Source of the DNA: Parvularcula lutaonensis | GTDB taxonomy: Bacteria > Pseudomonadota > Alphaproteobacteria > Caulobacterales > Parvularculaceae | Direction: 5' to 3' | Assembly (NCBI RefSeq): GCF_014651915.1 | Contig: NZ_BMXU01000001.1 | Location: forward strand, 62,001 to 126,000 | DNA length: 64,000 nucleotides | Notes under the pieces: generated by a model | What the model was told of the DNA's origin: nothing | Database searches by the model: none | Seen by the model: only the letters and a program-made list of their open reading frames with translations | Position numbers and translations under genes: made by a program | In this document: positions 7,781-16,442 of the stretch, piece by piece | How positions within the stretch are numbered: position 1 is the first letter of the stretch | Layout of the letters: the number at the start of each line of letters is the position of its first letter

Positions 7781-8827
7781 TCAAAGCGCGGAGAGGACTG
7801 CGTCGAGAGCATCTTTCGTGCTGGCGGAGCCGCCGAGGTCATGGGTGCGGAGCCCGTCCGCGAGGCACCAGGCTACGGCTGCTTCGATGGATGCCGCAGC
7901 GGTCTCTTCGCCCGCTGAATGGCGCAGCAGCATCGCCGCCGAGAGGATGGCGCCTATGGGGTTGGCGATGCCCAGGCCTGCGATGTCCGGGGCGCTTCCG
8001 TGGATGGGCTCGTAAAGGCCGGGCTTGCCTGCCTCGCCCAGCGACGCGGAAGGCGCGAGGCCGATCGATCCGACCACCGCAGAAAGCTCGTCCGAGAGAA
8101 TGTCGCCAAATAGGTTCTCGGTGACGACCACGTCAAAGCGTGAAGGGTGGGTGACGAGATGCATGGCCATCGCATCGACAAGGACATGCTCGAGCCTTAC
8201 GTCGGGATAGCTCTTGTGGACGTCCTCCACCACGCCGCGCCAGAGACGGGACGTGGCGAGGACATTTGCCTTGTCGACCGAGGTCAGCAAACCCTTGCGG
8301 CCGCGCGCCGCTTCGAACGCCGTTCGCGCAACCCGCTCGACCTCTTCGCGGGAGTAGGGGAGGCGGTCGAGCGCCCTGTCGCTCCCTTCTTCACGTTCAC
8401 CGAAATAGAGGCCTCCCGTCAGTTCACGGACGACCAGGATGTCTGTGTCCGCGACCACGCTCTTCCGGAGAGGCGAGGCTTCTTCCAGCCCCTCGAACAG
8501 GCGGGAGGGACGGAGGTTCGCGAAGAGACCCATCTCTCGCCTCAGGGCGAGGAGTCCGGCTTCGGGACGCGGGGCGCCTTTCTTCGCGGCCTCGTCGTAG
8601 CGCGGGCCACCGACGGCGCCGAGCAGGACAGCATCCGCCCCAAGGCACGCTTCGAGCGTCGCAGGCGGCAGGGGGTCGCCATACTGGTCGATGGCAGCAC
8701 CACCAAAAGCATGTTCTTCTGTATCAAGAGCAATATTCGAGGATGCGCAGGCGGCGCGCAGGACCGTGACAGCTGTTTCGCAGACCTCGGGGCCAATTCC
8801 GTCGCCGGGCAGGATCACGACCTTCAT
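7781..8827 (-). CDS. leuB: 3-isopropylmalate dehydrogenase LeuB
   Basis: This 348-aa enzyme oxidatively decarboxylates 3-isopropylmalate with NAD+ in leucine synthesis. It has the IPMDH nucleotide and metal motifs: GDGIGPEV at the N-terminus, LRREMGLFANLRPSRLF with the substrate Arg residues, RELTGGLYFG, DKANVL, the metal-binding FGDILSDE, and the NAD-binding GSAPDIAGLGIANP. The Asp in FGDILSDE and the adenine-pocket sequence fit NAD rather than NADP use. It is the last gene of the ilv-leu operon and overlaps leuD by four bases (ATGA). The tRNA-Gly gene lies just beyond its stop on the other strand. Confidence 0.96.
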   Translation of the reverse strand: MKVVILPGDGIGPEVCETAVTVLRAACASSNIALDTEEHAFGGAAIDQYGDPLPPATLEACLGADAVLLGAVGGPRYDEAAKKGAPRPEAGLLALRREMGLFANLRPSRLFEGLEEASPLRKSVVADTDILVVRELTGGLYFGEREEGSDRALDRLPYSREEVERVARTAFEAARGRKGLLTSVDKANVLATSRLWRGVVEDVHKSYPDVRLEHVLVDAMAMHLVTHPSRFDVVVTENLFGDILSDELSAVVGSIGLAPSASLGEAGKPGLYEPIHGSAPDIAGLGIANPIGAILSAAMLLRHSAGEETAAASIEAAVAWCLADGLRTHDLGGSASTKDALDAVLSAL

Positions 8828-9402
8828 GACATGGATCCCGCGCGTTGTTCGAAGGCTTCGATCTCGGGCAGGGCATCGAGCAGGACACCGAGCGGGTCCT
8901 TGCCTTCAAGGAGGCAAAGCCGGGCGAAGGCTTCGGTCTCGAACCGCTCGACATGGTTGCCAAAGCGGATCTCGTTGTCCTCGAGGTCGATCGTCACCTC
9001 GGTTGCCGGTTGCTCCATCAGCAGGGTGAGGGTCTCCGGGCTGACCTGCACGGGGAGAAGACCGTTCTTGAGGGCATTCGACCGGAAGATGTCACCGAAG
9101 GAGGTTGAGACCACTGCATCGAAGCCAAAGGCCTTGAGTGCCCAGGGAGCATGCTCGCGAGAGCTGCCGCAGCCGAAATTGTCGCCTGCCACAAGGATCC
9201 TTTCAGCCTCTCGGTCGGAGTGGTTGAGGGGGTGGTCCGTCTTCTCGCCGTCCTGGCCGTAGCGCCAATCGTGGAAGCAGTATTTCCCGAGGCCCTCGCG
9301 GCCGGTCGTCGTCAGGAACCGTGCAGGAATAATCTGGTCCGTATCGATATTGCTCTGGGGCAGGACGAATGTCCTGCTGGTGAGCGTGCGGAACGCCTCC
9401 AT
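8824..9402 (-). CDS. leuD: 3-isopropylmalate dehydratase small subunit LeuD
   Basis: This 192-aa small subunit forms the swivelling domain that completes the active site of isopropylmalate isomerase together with LeuC. Typical features are the start [18 protein letters not shown], the NIDTDQIIPARFL motif, and the substrate-recognition loop GDNFGCGSSREHAPWAL, whose Ser-Ser-Arg contacts the substrate carboxylate. The length is normal. It overlaps leuC by one base (TGATG) and leuB by four, indicating tight translational coupling. Confidence 0.96.
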   Translation of the reverse strand: MEAFRTLTSRTFVLPQSNIDTDQIIPARFLTTTGREGLGKYCFHDWRYGQDGEKTDHPLNHSDREAERILVAGDNFGCGSSREHAPWALKAFGFDAVVSTSFGDIFRSNALKNGLLPVQVSPETLTLLMEQPATEVTIDLEDNEIRFGNHVERFETEAFARLCLLEGKDPLGVLLDALPEIEAFEQRAGSMS

Positions 9403-10802
9403 CAGGCAGCCCTCCTTCTGATCGCGGAAGCATCGCGAATGAAGCCTGCAACAGCACTGGCGGCCGCGGTTGCAGGGCTGGCCAGCACCGTTCTCACACC
9501 TTCGCCCTGCCGCCCCCGGAAGTTGCGGTTCGACGTGGAGACCACGAGCTGGCCCGGCTCTCCCTTGTCACCATTCATGGCGATGCACATCGAGCAACCG
9601 GGTTCGCGCCACTCGGCTCCTGCTTCCTTGAAGACGAGATCGAGCCCTTCGGCTTCGGCATTGCGCTTGACCTCTTCGGAACCGGGGACAACCAGCATGG
9701 TGACGCCATCTGCCACTTTCCGCCCACGGAGGATGGCAGCCGCGGCACGCAGGTCCTCGATTCGGCCATTTGTGCATGAACCCACGAAGACGCGGTCAAC
9801 CGGAACGGAGCTGATGGGTGCGCCTGCGCTCAGCTGCATGTAATCGAGCGCAGACGCACTCGTTAGGTCACCCGGCAGAGGAACGAGGGACGATGCCGGG
9901 ACCGCCTCATGGGGGCTGACACCATAGGTGACCATGGGCTGGAGCGCCGAGGCGTCTATCGTGATTTCCTTGTCGAAGACGGCGTCTTCATCGGTCGACA
10001 GGCTCAGCCATTCGTCACAGGCCGAGACGAAGTCCGCGGGAACGCCTTCACGTCCCTGAAGGTAGGCAAGGGTCACGGCGTCCGGCGCGATCATCCCGGC
10101 CCTTGCGCCAGCTTCGATCGACAGGTTGCAGAGCGTCATCCGACCTTCCATGGAAAGCCCCCGGACTGCAGGGCCTGCATATTCGATCACATGGCCCGTT
10201 CCGCCATCCATGCCGAGTTCGGCGATGACGGCGAGGGCCATGTCCTTTGCCGTGACGTCGGCAGGAACCTCGCCCTCGAACTGCACACGGAGTGTTTTCG
10301 GCTTGCGCTGGAACAGGCACTGGGTTGCCAGAACATGGCCGACCTCCGTCGTGCCGATCCCGAAGGCGAGAGCGCCGAAAGCGCCATGGGTGCTGGTGTG
10401 GCTGTCACCACAGACAACGACCATCCCGGGATGGGTGCGGCCGAGCTCCGGCCCGACCATGTGCACGATGCCGCGGCGCGGGTCGCCAAGGTCCAGAAGT
10501 TCGATCCCGTGCTCCTGGCAGTTCCAACGCAAACGCGCGACCTGCTCCTCCGCTGCCTTGGTCGTGTAGGCGAGACGCCCCTCCTTTGCAGGAAGGGTCG
10601 GTACGGAGTGGTCGATCGTGCCGAGTGTCAGATCGGGCCGCCTGACTTTGAGCTTGCGCTCAGCAAGCGTCGCGAAGGCCTGGGGGCTGGTCACTTCATG
10701 GATCAGGTGCAGGCCGACATGCAGGATTGCGGGCCGGTCCTCTCGTTCCTCCGCAACGACGTTCCGTTCCCAGACCTTGTCGAAAAGCGTCTTCCCGCTC
10801 AT
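9402..10802 (-). CDS. leuC: 3-isopropylmalate dehydratase large subunit LeuC
   Basis: This 466-aa aconitase-superfamily subunit carries the catalytic 4Fe-4S cluster. Two of the three cluster cysteines are in CTNGR-type and GCSMC contexts: [16 protein letters not shown], then [13 protein letters not shown]. The [21 protein letters not shown] segment is the other family signature. With LeuD it converts 2-isopropylmalate to 3-isopropylmalate. Its start overlaps the end of leuA by four bases, and its stop shares one base with the leuD start. Confidence 0.96.
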   Translation of the reverse strand: MSGKTLFDKVWERNVVAEEREDRPAILHVGLHLIHEVTSPQAFATLAERKLKVRRPDLTLGTIDHSVPTLPAKEGRLAYTTKAAEEQVARLRWNCQEHGIELLDLGDPRRGIVHMVGPELGRTHPGMVVVCGDSHTSTHGAFGALAFGIGTTEVGHVLATQCLFQRKPKTLRVQFEGEVPADVTAKDMALAVIAELGMDGGTGHVIEYAGPAVRGLSMEGRMTLCNLSIEAGARAGMIAPDAVTLAYLQGREGVPADFVSACDEWLSLSTDEDAVFDKEITIDASALQPMVTYGVSPHEAVPASSLVPLPGDLTSASALDYMQLSAGAPISSVPVDRVFVGSCTNGRIEDLRAAAAILRGRKVADGVTMLVVPGSEEVKRNAEAEGLDLVFKEAGAEWREPGCSMCIAMNGDKGEPGQLVVSTSNRNFRGRQGEGVRTVLASPATAAASAVAGFIRDASAIRRRAA

Positions 10803-11983
10803 GCCGTTGCCACCACGCGGTTCGATGCACCCGCCACGAGCGTCCGCAACTGGTCGTCGGTGACCTCATGGAACTCGTCGGCCAGGTGCTTGAAGGCAAT
10901 GAACAGCGCTTCGCGCGCATCCACAGGGACATCGTGCCCGAGCTCTTCCAGGCGGGCGAAGAGCGCATGCTTGCCGGAGTGCTTGCCGAGAACAAGGCTG
11001 CTGACCGGGGCGCCGACATCCTGTGGCTCCATGATCTCGTAGGTTCTCCGGTTGCTGAGCATGCCATGCTGGTGGATGCCGGCTTCGTGGGCGAAGGCGT
11101 TGCGGCCGACGACGGCCTTGTTGCGCTGGACCTTCTCCCCGGTGATGTCCTCAAGGGTGCGTGAGGCCTCGTAGAAACGTCGGGTGTCGATGCCTGTCTG
11201 GACCTCATAGGTATCACGGCGGGTACGGAGCGCCATGACAGCCTCCTCCATGGCGCAATTGCCTGCGCGCTCGCCGATGCCGTTGATGGTGCATTCGATC
11301 TGGCGAACGCCCGCCCGGACCGCAGCGAGGCTGTTGGCGACGGCCATGCCCAGGTCGTCATGGCAGTGGGTCGAGAACACAACGTCGTCAGACGGCTCCA
11401 CAGCCTCGATGAGGTAGCGGAAGACCTCGAATGTTTCCTCGGGCGTAAAGTAACCCACCGTGTCCGGAACGTTCAGCGTGCTAGCCCCCGCCTCGGCTGC
11501 GGTCTTGAGGCATTCGGCGAGGAAAGTTTTCTCCGTCCGCATGGCGTCTTCGGCGGAGAACTCCACATCCTCGAACAGCTCTCTTGCGTAGCGCACGCCG
11601 TGGTCGATCGCGTCGAGGACTTCGCCCTTGCGCATTTTCAGCTTGTGCTCCCGGTGTGTGGGGCTCGTGCCGATGAAGACGTGGGCGCGCTTGCGCGGCG
11701 CTGCGGCAAGAGCTTCCGCCGCAATGTCGATGTCCCTTTCGGTCACGCGGGCGAGGGAGCAGACGATCGGGCCGTCCGCCTCTTCTGCGATCGCCTTGAC
11801 CGCTTCGAGGTCGCCCGGCGAAGCCGCAGCAAACCCAGCCTCTATCACATCGACGTTCAGCGCCGAGAGCACCCTGGCCATCCTCAGCTTACCCTTCATG
11901 GTCATGGAAAAGCCGGGGCTCTGCTCTCCATCCCGGAGAGTGGTGTCAAAGATCCGAACGTGGGAGGGCGGGTGATAGGTCAT
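10799..11983 (-). CDS. leuA: Short 2-isopropylmalate synthase lacking the C-terminal regulatory domain
   Basis: This 394-aa TIM-barrel Claisen condensation enzyme is expected to join acetyl-CoA and 2-oxoisovalerate. The catalytic barrel is complete: [13 protein letters not shown] (residues 12-24), the metal ligands in [27 protein letters not shown], and the linker helix [10 protein letters not shown]. The protein stops after the linker subdomain, at ETSVxx-like VVATA, whereas the usual leucine-feedback-regulated LeuA has about 100-130 more residues. The stop is real in the sense that leuC begins inside it (ATGA overlap), so this does not look like a frameshift. Its position with leuCDB argues against a homocitrate or citramalate synthase, but those remain alternatives. 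Confidence 0.88.
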   Translation of the reverse strand: MTYHPPSHVRIFDTTLRDGEQSPGFSMTMKGKLRMARVLSALNVDVIEAGFAAASPGDLEAVKAIAEEADGPIVCSLARVTERDIDIAAEALAAAPRKRAHVFIGTSPTHREHKLKMRKGEVLDAIDHGVRYARELFEDVEFSAEDAMRTEKTFLAECLKTAAEAGASTLNVPDTVGYFTPEETFEVFRYLIEAVEPSDDVVFSTHCHDDLGMAVANSLAAVRAGVRQIECTINGIGERAGNCAMEEAVMALRTRRDTYEVQTGIDTRRFYEASRTLEDITGEKVQRNKAVVGRNAFAHEAGIHQHGMLSNRRTYEIMEPQDVGAPVSSLVLGKHSGKHALFARLEELGHDVPVDAREALFIAFKHLADEFHEVTDDQLRTLVAGASNRVVATA

Positions 11984-11992
11984 GATCTCTCC

Positions 11993-13273
11993 TCAGTAGT
12001 TCGCAAGTTCGACATCGAGTCCTTCCGCACGCAGAGCGCCGATGATGCGGTCCATGTGCTCGGGTCCCGTGGCCTCGACGGAAATGTCGAGATGGGTTTC
12101 CTTGGCGGGCAAGTCGTTGAAGACCTTGTGATAGGCAACGTCGATGACGTTCCCCCCTGCCTCTCCAATGGCGGCGGAGACGCGGGTCAGCTGTCCGGGA
12201 ACGTCCATCAGGGCGATGCGCAGGCGGGCAAGTCGTCTTTGGCGCGCAAGGTCGCGCATCAGGATTGATGACAGGAGTCGGGCGTCAATGTTTCCGCCGC
12301 AGATGACGCTGCCAACTTTCCGGCCAGTGAACAGGGTCGGGTGGGCGAGTATCGCCGCTAGCCCTGCGGCCCCTGCACCTTCGGCAAGGGTCTTCTGGGT
12401 GCTGAGGAGAATGGAGAGAGCCCGTTCGAGGTCGCGTTCCTCCACCATGACGATCTTGTCGACCAGTTCGGCCACCACCTGCCGGGTCAGGCGACCTGGG
12501 CGACAGACGGCGATCCCTTCGGCGAGGGTCATCCCCCCGCACGGCCTTGCCGCTCCGTGGACGGCATTGAGCATACCCGGATAGAGTGCGGCCTGCACGC
12601 CGATGATGCGGATATCGGGGTTGAGGCTCTTCGCCACCGACGCCATGCCTGCTATCAGGCCGCCCCCGCCAATCGGCACGACGAGGGTGTCGATGTCGGG
12701 CACCTGCGCGAGCATTTCCGCGGCGATGGTGCCTTGGCCTGCGCAGACGTGGGGATCGTCAAAGGGATGAACGAGGGTCAGGCCTTGTTCCTTGATGAGA
12801 CGGTCGGCCTCCTCGCTGGCCGTGTCGAAGCCGTCGCCGTGCAGGATGACCTCGGCACCGAAGCGCCGGGTTTCCTCGACCTTCACGGAAGGCGTATGCG
12901 CAGGCATGACAATCACGGCACGGATGCCCAAAAGCTCCGCGTGCCGCGCAAGACCCTGGGCATGGTTGCCGGCAGAGGCGGCGATGACGCCGGCTGCGCG
13001 CTCGGCTTCGGTCAACGACAGCAGCTTTGCCAGCGCGCCGCGTTCCTTGAATGCCCCGGTGACCTGCATGTTCTCGTACTTGAAATGCAGGTCGCAGCCC
13101 GTGAGGGCAGACAGCTTGGTGCTTTTCAGGCACGGCGTCTGGGCCACACGGGACCAGGCCGGGTCATGCTTGCCGATGACCGCCAGCCAGTCGGCATCGT
13201 CCAGCCCGAGCGGGTTGGCAGGCGGCGCGGGCGCTACGGACGGCTCGGCGACCGCTTCAGATGACAGCCGCAT
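11993..13273 (-). CDS. ilvA: Threonine dehydratase (biosynthetic type, single ACT domain)
   Basis: This 426-aa PLP enzyme deaminates threonine to 2-oxobutyrate, the first step towards isoleucine. The PLP lysine is K76 in VTGAFKERGAL, and the phosphate-binding glycine loop is PIGGGGLIAG. The last ~80 residues (LRIALMDVPGQLTRVSAAIGEAGGNV...) form a single ACT-type domain, the usual site of isoleucine feedback. ATG 13273 is chosen because AAGGAGAT lies 5 nt upstream; the frame is open further upstream but that stretch overlaps ilvM in a non-coding-looking register. It overlaps ilvM by 17 bp and is followed by leuA after 9 bp. Confidence 0.93.
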   Translation of the reverse strand: MRLSSEAVAEPSVAPAPPANPLGLDDADWLAVIGKHDPAWSRVAQTPCLKSTKLSALTGCDLHFKYENMQVTGAFKERGALAKLLSLTEAERAAGVIAASAGNHAQGLARHAELLGIRAVIVMPAHTPSVKVEETRRFGAEVILHGDGFDTASEEADRLIKEQGLTLVHPFDDPHVCAGQGTIAAEMLAQVPDIDTLVVPIGGGGLIAGMASVAKSLNPDIRIIGVQAALYPGMLNAVHGAARPCGGMTLAEGIAVCRPGRLTRQVVAELVDKIVMVEERDLERALSILLSTQKTLAEGAGAAGLAAILAHPTLFTGRKVGSVICGGNIDARLLSSILMRDLARQRRLARLRIALMDVPGQLTRVSAAIGEAGGNVIDVAYHKVFNDLPAKETHLDISVEATGPEHMDRIIGALRAEGLDVELANY

Positions 13274-13580
13274 GGGGGATCTCCTTCCAGCGACTCGGTT
13301 TCTCCCGGCTGCGGCGCTCGAGCTTGACGTGGCGGACATTAACGAGACGCTCGATCTGCAGGCGGAGGGTCTCGACAGACCGGCCCTTCCCGGTCGGTGA
13401 AACCTGCACGCGGGTCTCGACGCCACCTTCGGTCTCCTCGACCAGGAGTGAACGCACCGACCAGCCCCTCTGCTCAATGACTGTCCAGATCCGGCGAAGT
13501 GTCCCGTTCACGTCGTCCGAGATAATCGTGAAAGTCTCGATCGTTCCCCGGCGGGTGTTGGGGTTGATGTGCAGGCTCAT
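13257..13580 (-). CDS. ilvM: Acetolactate synthase small (regulatory) subunit, short form
   Basis: This 107-aa ACT-domain protein (ETFTIISDDVNGTLRRIWTVIEQRG, then VETRVQV and LRLQIERLVNVRHVKL) is encoded directly behind the large subunit. Its length is close to IlvM and clearly shorter than IlvN/IlvH proteins of about 160 residues, because the second C-terminal domain is absent. It should stabilise or activate the large subunit and may mediate valine sensitivity. It overlaps the large-subunit gene by four bases and ilvA by 17, so all three are coupled. The name ilvM is given on size and context. Confidence 0.85.
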   Translation of the reverse strand: MSLHINPNTRRGTIETFTIISDDVNGTLRRIWTVIEQRGWSVRSLLVEETEGGVETRVQVSPTGKGRSVETLRLQIERLVNVRHVKLERRSREKPSRWKEIPHAAVI

Positions 13581-15289
13581 CGTCCGCCCTCCATCATTTC
13601 GCTGTTTGACTTGCCCGGCGCGACCAGCGGCCAGACATTCTCGGCCGGGTCGATGATGACGTGCATGAAGATCGGCCCTTCAGCGGCGAGCAGCCGGTCG
13701 ATCCCGGCTGCAACCTCCGAGCGCCGGGAGACCGTGAAGGCCTCTATGCCGAAAGCCTCCGCGACCTTCGCGAAATCAGGGTTATCGGACAGGTCGATCT
13801 CGGAGAAATTGCCATCGAAGAAAAGCTCCTGCCACTGACGGACCATGCCAAGGCGTGAATTGTTCAGAACGATAACCTTGAGGGGGATGCCGTACCGCCG
13901 GAGGGTGGCAAGCTCCTGGATGTTCATCATGATCCCGCCGTCGCCGGAAATCGACACGACCGTGCTGTCAGGTTCGGCAAGCTGGGCGCCGATGGCTGTT
14001 GGCAGGCTGAAGCCCATGGAGCCGAGCCCGCCCGAGGTCAGGTGAGCCTCGGGTCGGGAGAAATGGCAGTGCTGTGCCACCCACATCTGGTGCTGGCCGA
14101 CATCGGGCACAGCGACGAAGCGGTCGCCCGCCGCGAGGGACAATTCGCGCAAGAGAGTGGGGGCATACACTCCCTCTCCCGGGGCGTCGTATCGGGGCGC
14201 AAACTCCTCGCGACGGGCAATTCCGAGCTGGACCCAGGCGGAAATGTCACCGGGCTCGGGGTTGAGGCTGCGAACGGCCGGGCGCATCGCGCCGTGTACG
14301 GACACGTCGGCGTGGCGCAGCTTGGAAATCTCGCTGGCATCGCAGTCGAAATGGATCACCTTGGCGTGGGGGGCAAAGGTATCGAGCTTGCCGGTGGCGC
14401 GGTCGTCGAACCGCCCGCCGATATTGATGAGGAGGTCGCACTCCTGCACCGCCAAGTTGGCTGCGCGAGCACCGTGCATTCCGATCATGCCGAGAAGCTG
14501 GGGGTGATCCGTTGGCAGCACGCCGTTTCCGTGGAGCGTGCACACGGCTGGGATGCCAGACCGCTCGACGAGGGCGCGAACATCACCCGTAGCGCCTGCG
14601 CGGGTGATGCCGCCGCCGAGGTAGAAGAGGGGCTTGTCCGCATCACGAATGGCAGCCTCGGCGCGGCGCAATCCGTCATCGTCAAGTTCGATGACCTGCG
14701 CCTCGCGCGCGGGGGAGGTGGCGGCTTTTGCCATCGCCTGCTGAACGTCCTTGGGCAGATCGATCAGGACGGGCCCTGGACGGCCGCTCTCGGCGACCTC
14801 GAAGGCCTCGGCGAAGACACCCGGAATATCTGCGGCATCCCGGACGATATAGCTGTGTTTCACGATCGGCATGGTGATGCCGAAAGTGTCGACTTCCTGG
14901 AAGGCGTCGGTCCCCATCACAGGCTGGGCAACCTGCCCGGTGATCGCAATCATCGGGACCGAGTCCATGTAGGCGTCGGCGATTCCCGTCACGAGGTTCG
15001 TAGCTCCGGGGCCGGAGGTTGCAAGGCAGACGCCGGCCTTCCGTGTCATCCTTCCGTAGGCGGCCGCGGCAAAGGCCGCGCCCTGTTCGTGGCGGCAGAG
15101 GATATGGCGCAGGCCCGAGCCAGGGAGGGCGTCATAGACCGGCATGATCGCGCCGCCCGGATAGCCGAAAACGGTGTCGACCCCTTGCGCAAGGATTGCT
15201 TCGACGACGAGCTGCGCCCCTGATCGCGGCGCGGCTTCGGTGTCGGCCTCTTCGCTCTCTGTCAGGGTTTCAGCGGCGGAACCTGTCAC
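13577..15289 (-). CDS. ilvG: Acetolactate synthase large (catalytic) subunit
   Basis: This 570-aa thiamine-diphosphate enzyme condenses pyruvate with pyruvate or 2-oxobutyrate, the first common step to valine, leucine and isoleucine. The N-terminal domain has VFGYPGGAIMPVYDAL and the catalytic Glu in RHEQGAAFAA. The C-terminal cofactor site is SGDGGIMMNIQELATLRRYG followed by VIVLNN. It starts at GTG, overlapping the stop of the 42-aa ORF by four bases. The symbol could equally be ilvB or ilvI; ilvG is used because of the short partner subunit next to it. Confidence 0.94.
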   Translation of the reverse strand: MTGSAAETLTESEEADTEAAPRSGAQLVVEAILAQGVDTVFGYPGGAIMPVYDALPGSGLRHILCRHEQGAAFAAAAYGRMTRKAGVCLATSGPGATNLVTGIADAYMDSVPMIAITGQVAQPVMGTDAFQEVDTFGITMPIVKHSYIVRDAADIPGVFAEAFEVAESGRPGPVLIDLPKDVQQAMAKAATSPAREAQVIELDDDGLRRAEAAIRDADKPLFYLGGGITRAGATGDVRALVERSGIPAVCTLHGNGVLPTDHPQLLGMIGMHGARAANLAVQECDLLINIGGRFDDRATGKLDTFAPHAKVIHFDCDASEISKLRHADVSVHGAMRPAVRSLNPEPGDISAWVQLGIARREEFAPRYDAPGEGVYAPTLLRELSLAAGDRFVAVPDVGQHQMWVAQHCHFSRPEAHLTSGGLGSMGFSLPTAIGAQLAEPDSTVVSISGDGGIMMNIQELATLRRYGIPLKVIVLNNSRLGMVRQWQELFFDGNFSEIDLSDNPDFAKVAEAFGIEAFTVSRRSEVAAGIDRLLAAEGPIFMHVIIDPAENVWPLVAPGKSNSEMMEGGR

Positions 15290-15414
15290 GGCGCGCTCCC
15301 CATGAAGAAAGCGAAGTCCGTGCCTTGGGCTTCACGGCGCGGCTTGGTGGCGCGCGCAGGCTTCAAAGGTTTGGCTGCCGGCTTTTTCGCCGACCGTTTT
15401 TCCTCGGCCATCAT
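15286..15414 (-). CDS. Uncharacterised 42-aa basic protein embedded in the ilv operon
   Basis: A tiny frame fits exactly between ilvC and the acetolactate synthase gene, overlapping each by four bases (ATGA at its start, GTGA at its end). The start MM is preceded by GGAG at 5 nt. The peptide has a Lys/Ala/Pro/Arg-rich first two thirds (KRSAKKPAAKPLKPARATK) and an ending with aromatic residues, TDFAFFMGSAP. I recognise no family. The coupled overlaps and the ribosome-binding site argue for real translation. Removing it would leave a 121-bp hole in an operon where every other junction is 9 bp or less. It could be a regulatory or accessory peptide, or just a coupling ORF. Confidence 0.55.
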   Translation of the reverse strand: MMAEEKRSAKKPAAKPLKPARATKPRREAQGTDFAFFMGSAP

Positions 15415-16439
15415 GCGGTCTCCGCATTGTTCGCGCCCGGACCAGCATTCAGCCAGCTCATCTGGGCGCGGAGCTGACGGCCGGTCTCCTCGATCGGATG
15501 CTCGAGATCGGCGCGCAGCATCTGGTTGTAGGACGGCTTCCCGGCCTGGTTCTCGATGATCCAATCGCGGGCGAAGTTGCCGTTCTGGATATCCTTCAGC
15601 ACGGCGCGCATTTTCTCGCGGGAGTTCTCATCCACGACACGGGGACCCGATTTCAGGTCGCCATAGATCGCGGTCTCGGAGATGAACTCGTGCATCTTTG
15701 CGAGGCCGCCCTCGTGAAGCAGGTCGACGATCAACTTCAACTCGTGCAGGCATTCGTAATAGGCGAGCTCTGGCGGGTAGCCTGCCTCGGTCAGGGTTTC
15801 GAAGCCCATGACCACGAGTTCCGTCGCGCCGCCGCAAAGGACGGCCTGTTCGCCGAAAAGATCCGTCTCCGTTTCATCGCGGAAGCTGGTCTCAAAGAGC
15901 GCGGCTTCGGTGCCGCCGATCGAGTCGGCATAGGCGATGGCCTTGTCTTTCGCGGTGCCACTTGCGTCCTGATGGACAGCGAAGAGGCAGGGAACACCGC
16001 GGCCCCGCTCGTATTCGCGACGAACGAGGTCACCGGGGCCCTTGGGAGCAACGAGGATCACATCGATATCCCGAGGTGGCGTGACGAGACCATAGAGAAC
16101 CGAAAATCCGTGGGCGAACATCAGTGTGTTGCCTGGCTCCAGGCCGGGAGCGACAGCATTCGCGAAGATTTCCTTGTGCGCCATGTCCGGCGCGGTGAGC
16201 GCGATGAAATCGCCTTCCTTCGCTGCGTCCTCGGGACTCATCACACGAAAGCCGTCCTCTTCAGCCTTGTGCCAGGAGGGGCCACCTTTCCGGGCACCGA
16301 TGATAACCTCGCGTCCTGAATCGCGGGCATTCATCGCGTGGGCGCGGCCTTGGCTGCCATAGCCGATCACGGCGATGACCTTGCCCTCGAGAACGGGTTT
16401 CACGTCTTCTTTGGTGTAGGCCTTCAGGGTGTTCGCCAT
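15411..16439 (-). CDS. ilvC: Ketol-acid reductoisomerase (class I)
   Basis: This 342-aa enzyme performs the alkyl migration and NADPH-dependent reduction of acetolactate or acetohydroxybutyrate. The N-terminal Rossmann domain has GYGSQGRAHAMNARDSG (about residues 26-42). The knotted helical C-terminal domain has the Mg-binding residues in FETSFRDETETDLFGEQAVLCGG and YECLHELKLIVDL, plus the ISETAIYGDL signature. The length is that of class I enzymes. It starts 3 bp after ilvD ends and its stop overlaps the start of the 42-aa ORF. Confidence 0.96.
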   Translation of the reverse strand: MANTLKAYTKEDVKPVLEGKVIAVIGYGSQGRAHAMNARDSGREVIIGARKGGPSWHKAEEDGFRVMSPEDAAKEGDFIALTAPDMAHKEIFANAVAPGLEPGNTLMFAHGFSVLYGLVTPPRDIDVILVAPKGPGDLVRREYERGRGVPCLFAVHQDASGTAKDKAIAYADSIGGTEAALFETSFRDETETDLFGEQAVLCGGATELVVMGFETLTEAGYPPELAYYECLHELKLIVDLLHEGGLAKMHEFISETAIYGDLKSGPRVVDENSREKMRAVLKDIQNGNFARDWIIENQAGKPSYNQMLRADLEHPIEETGRQLRAQMSWLNAGPGANNAETA

Positions 16440-16442
16440 TGC

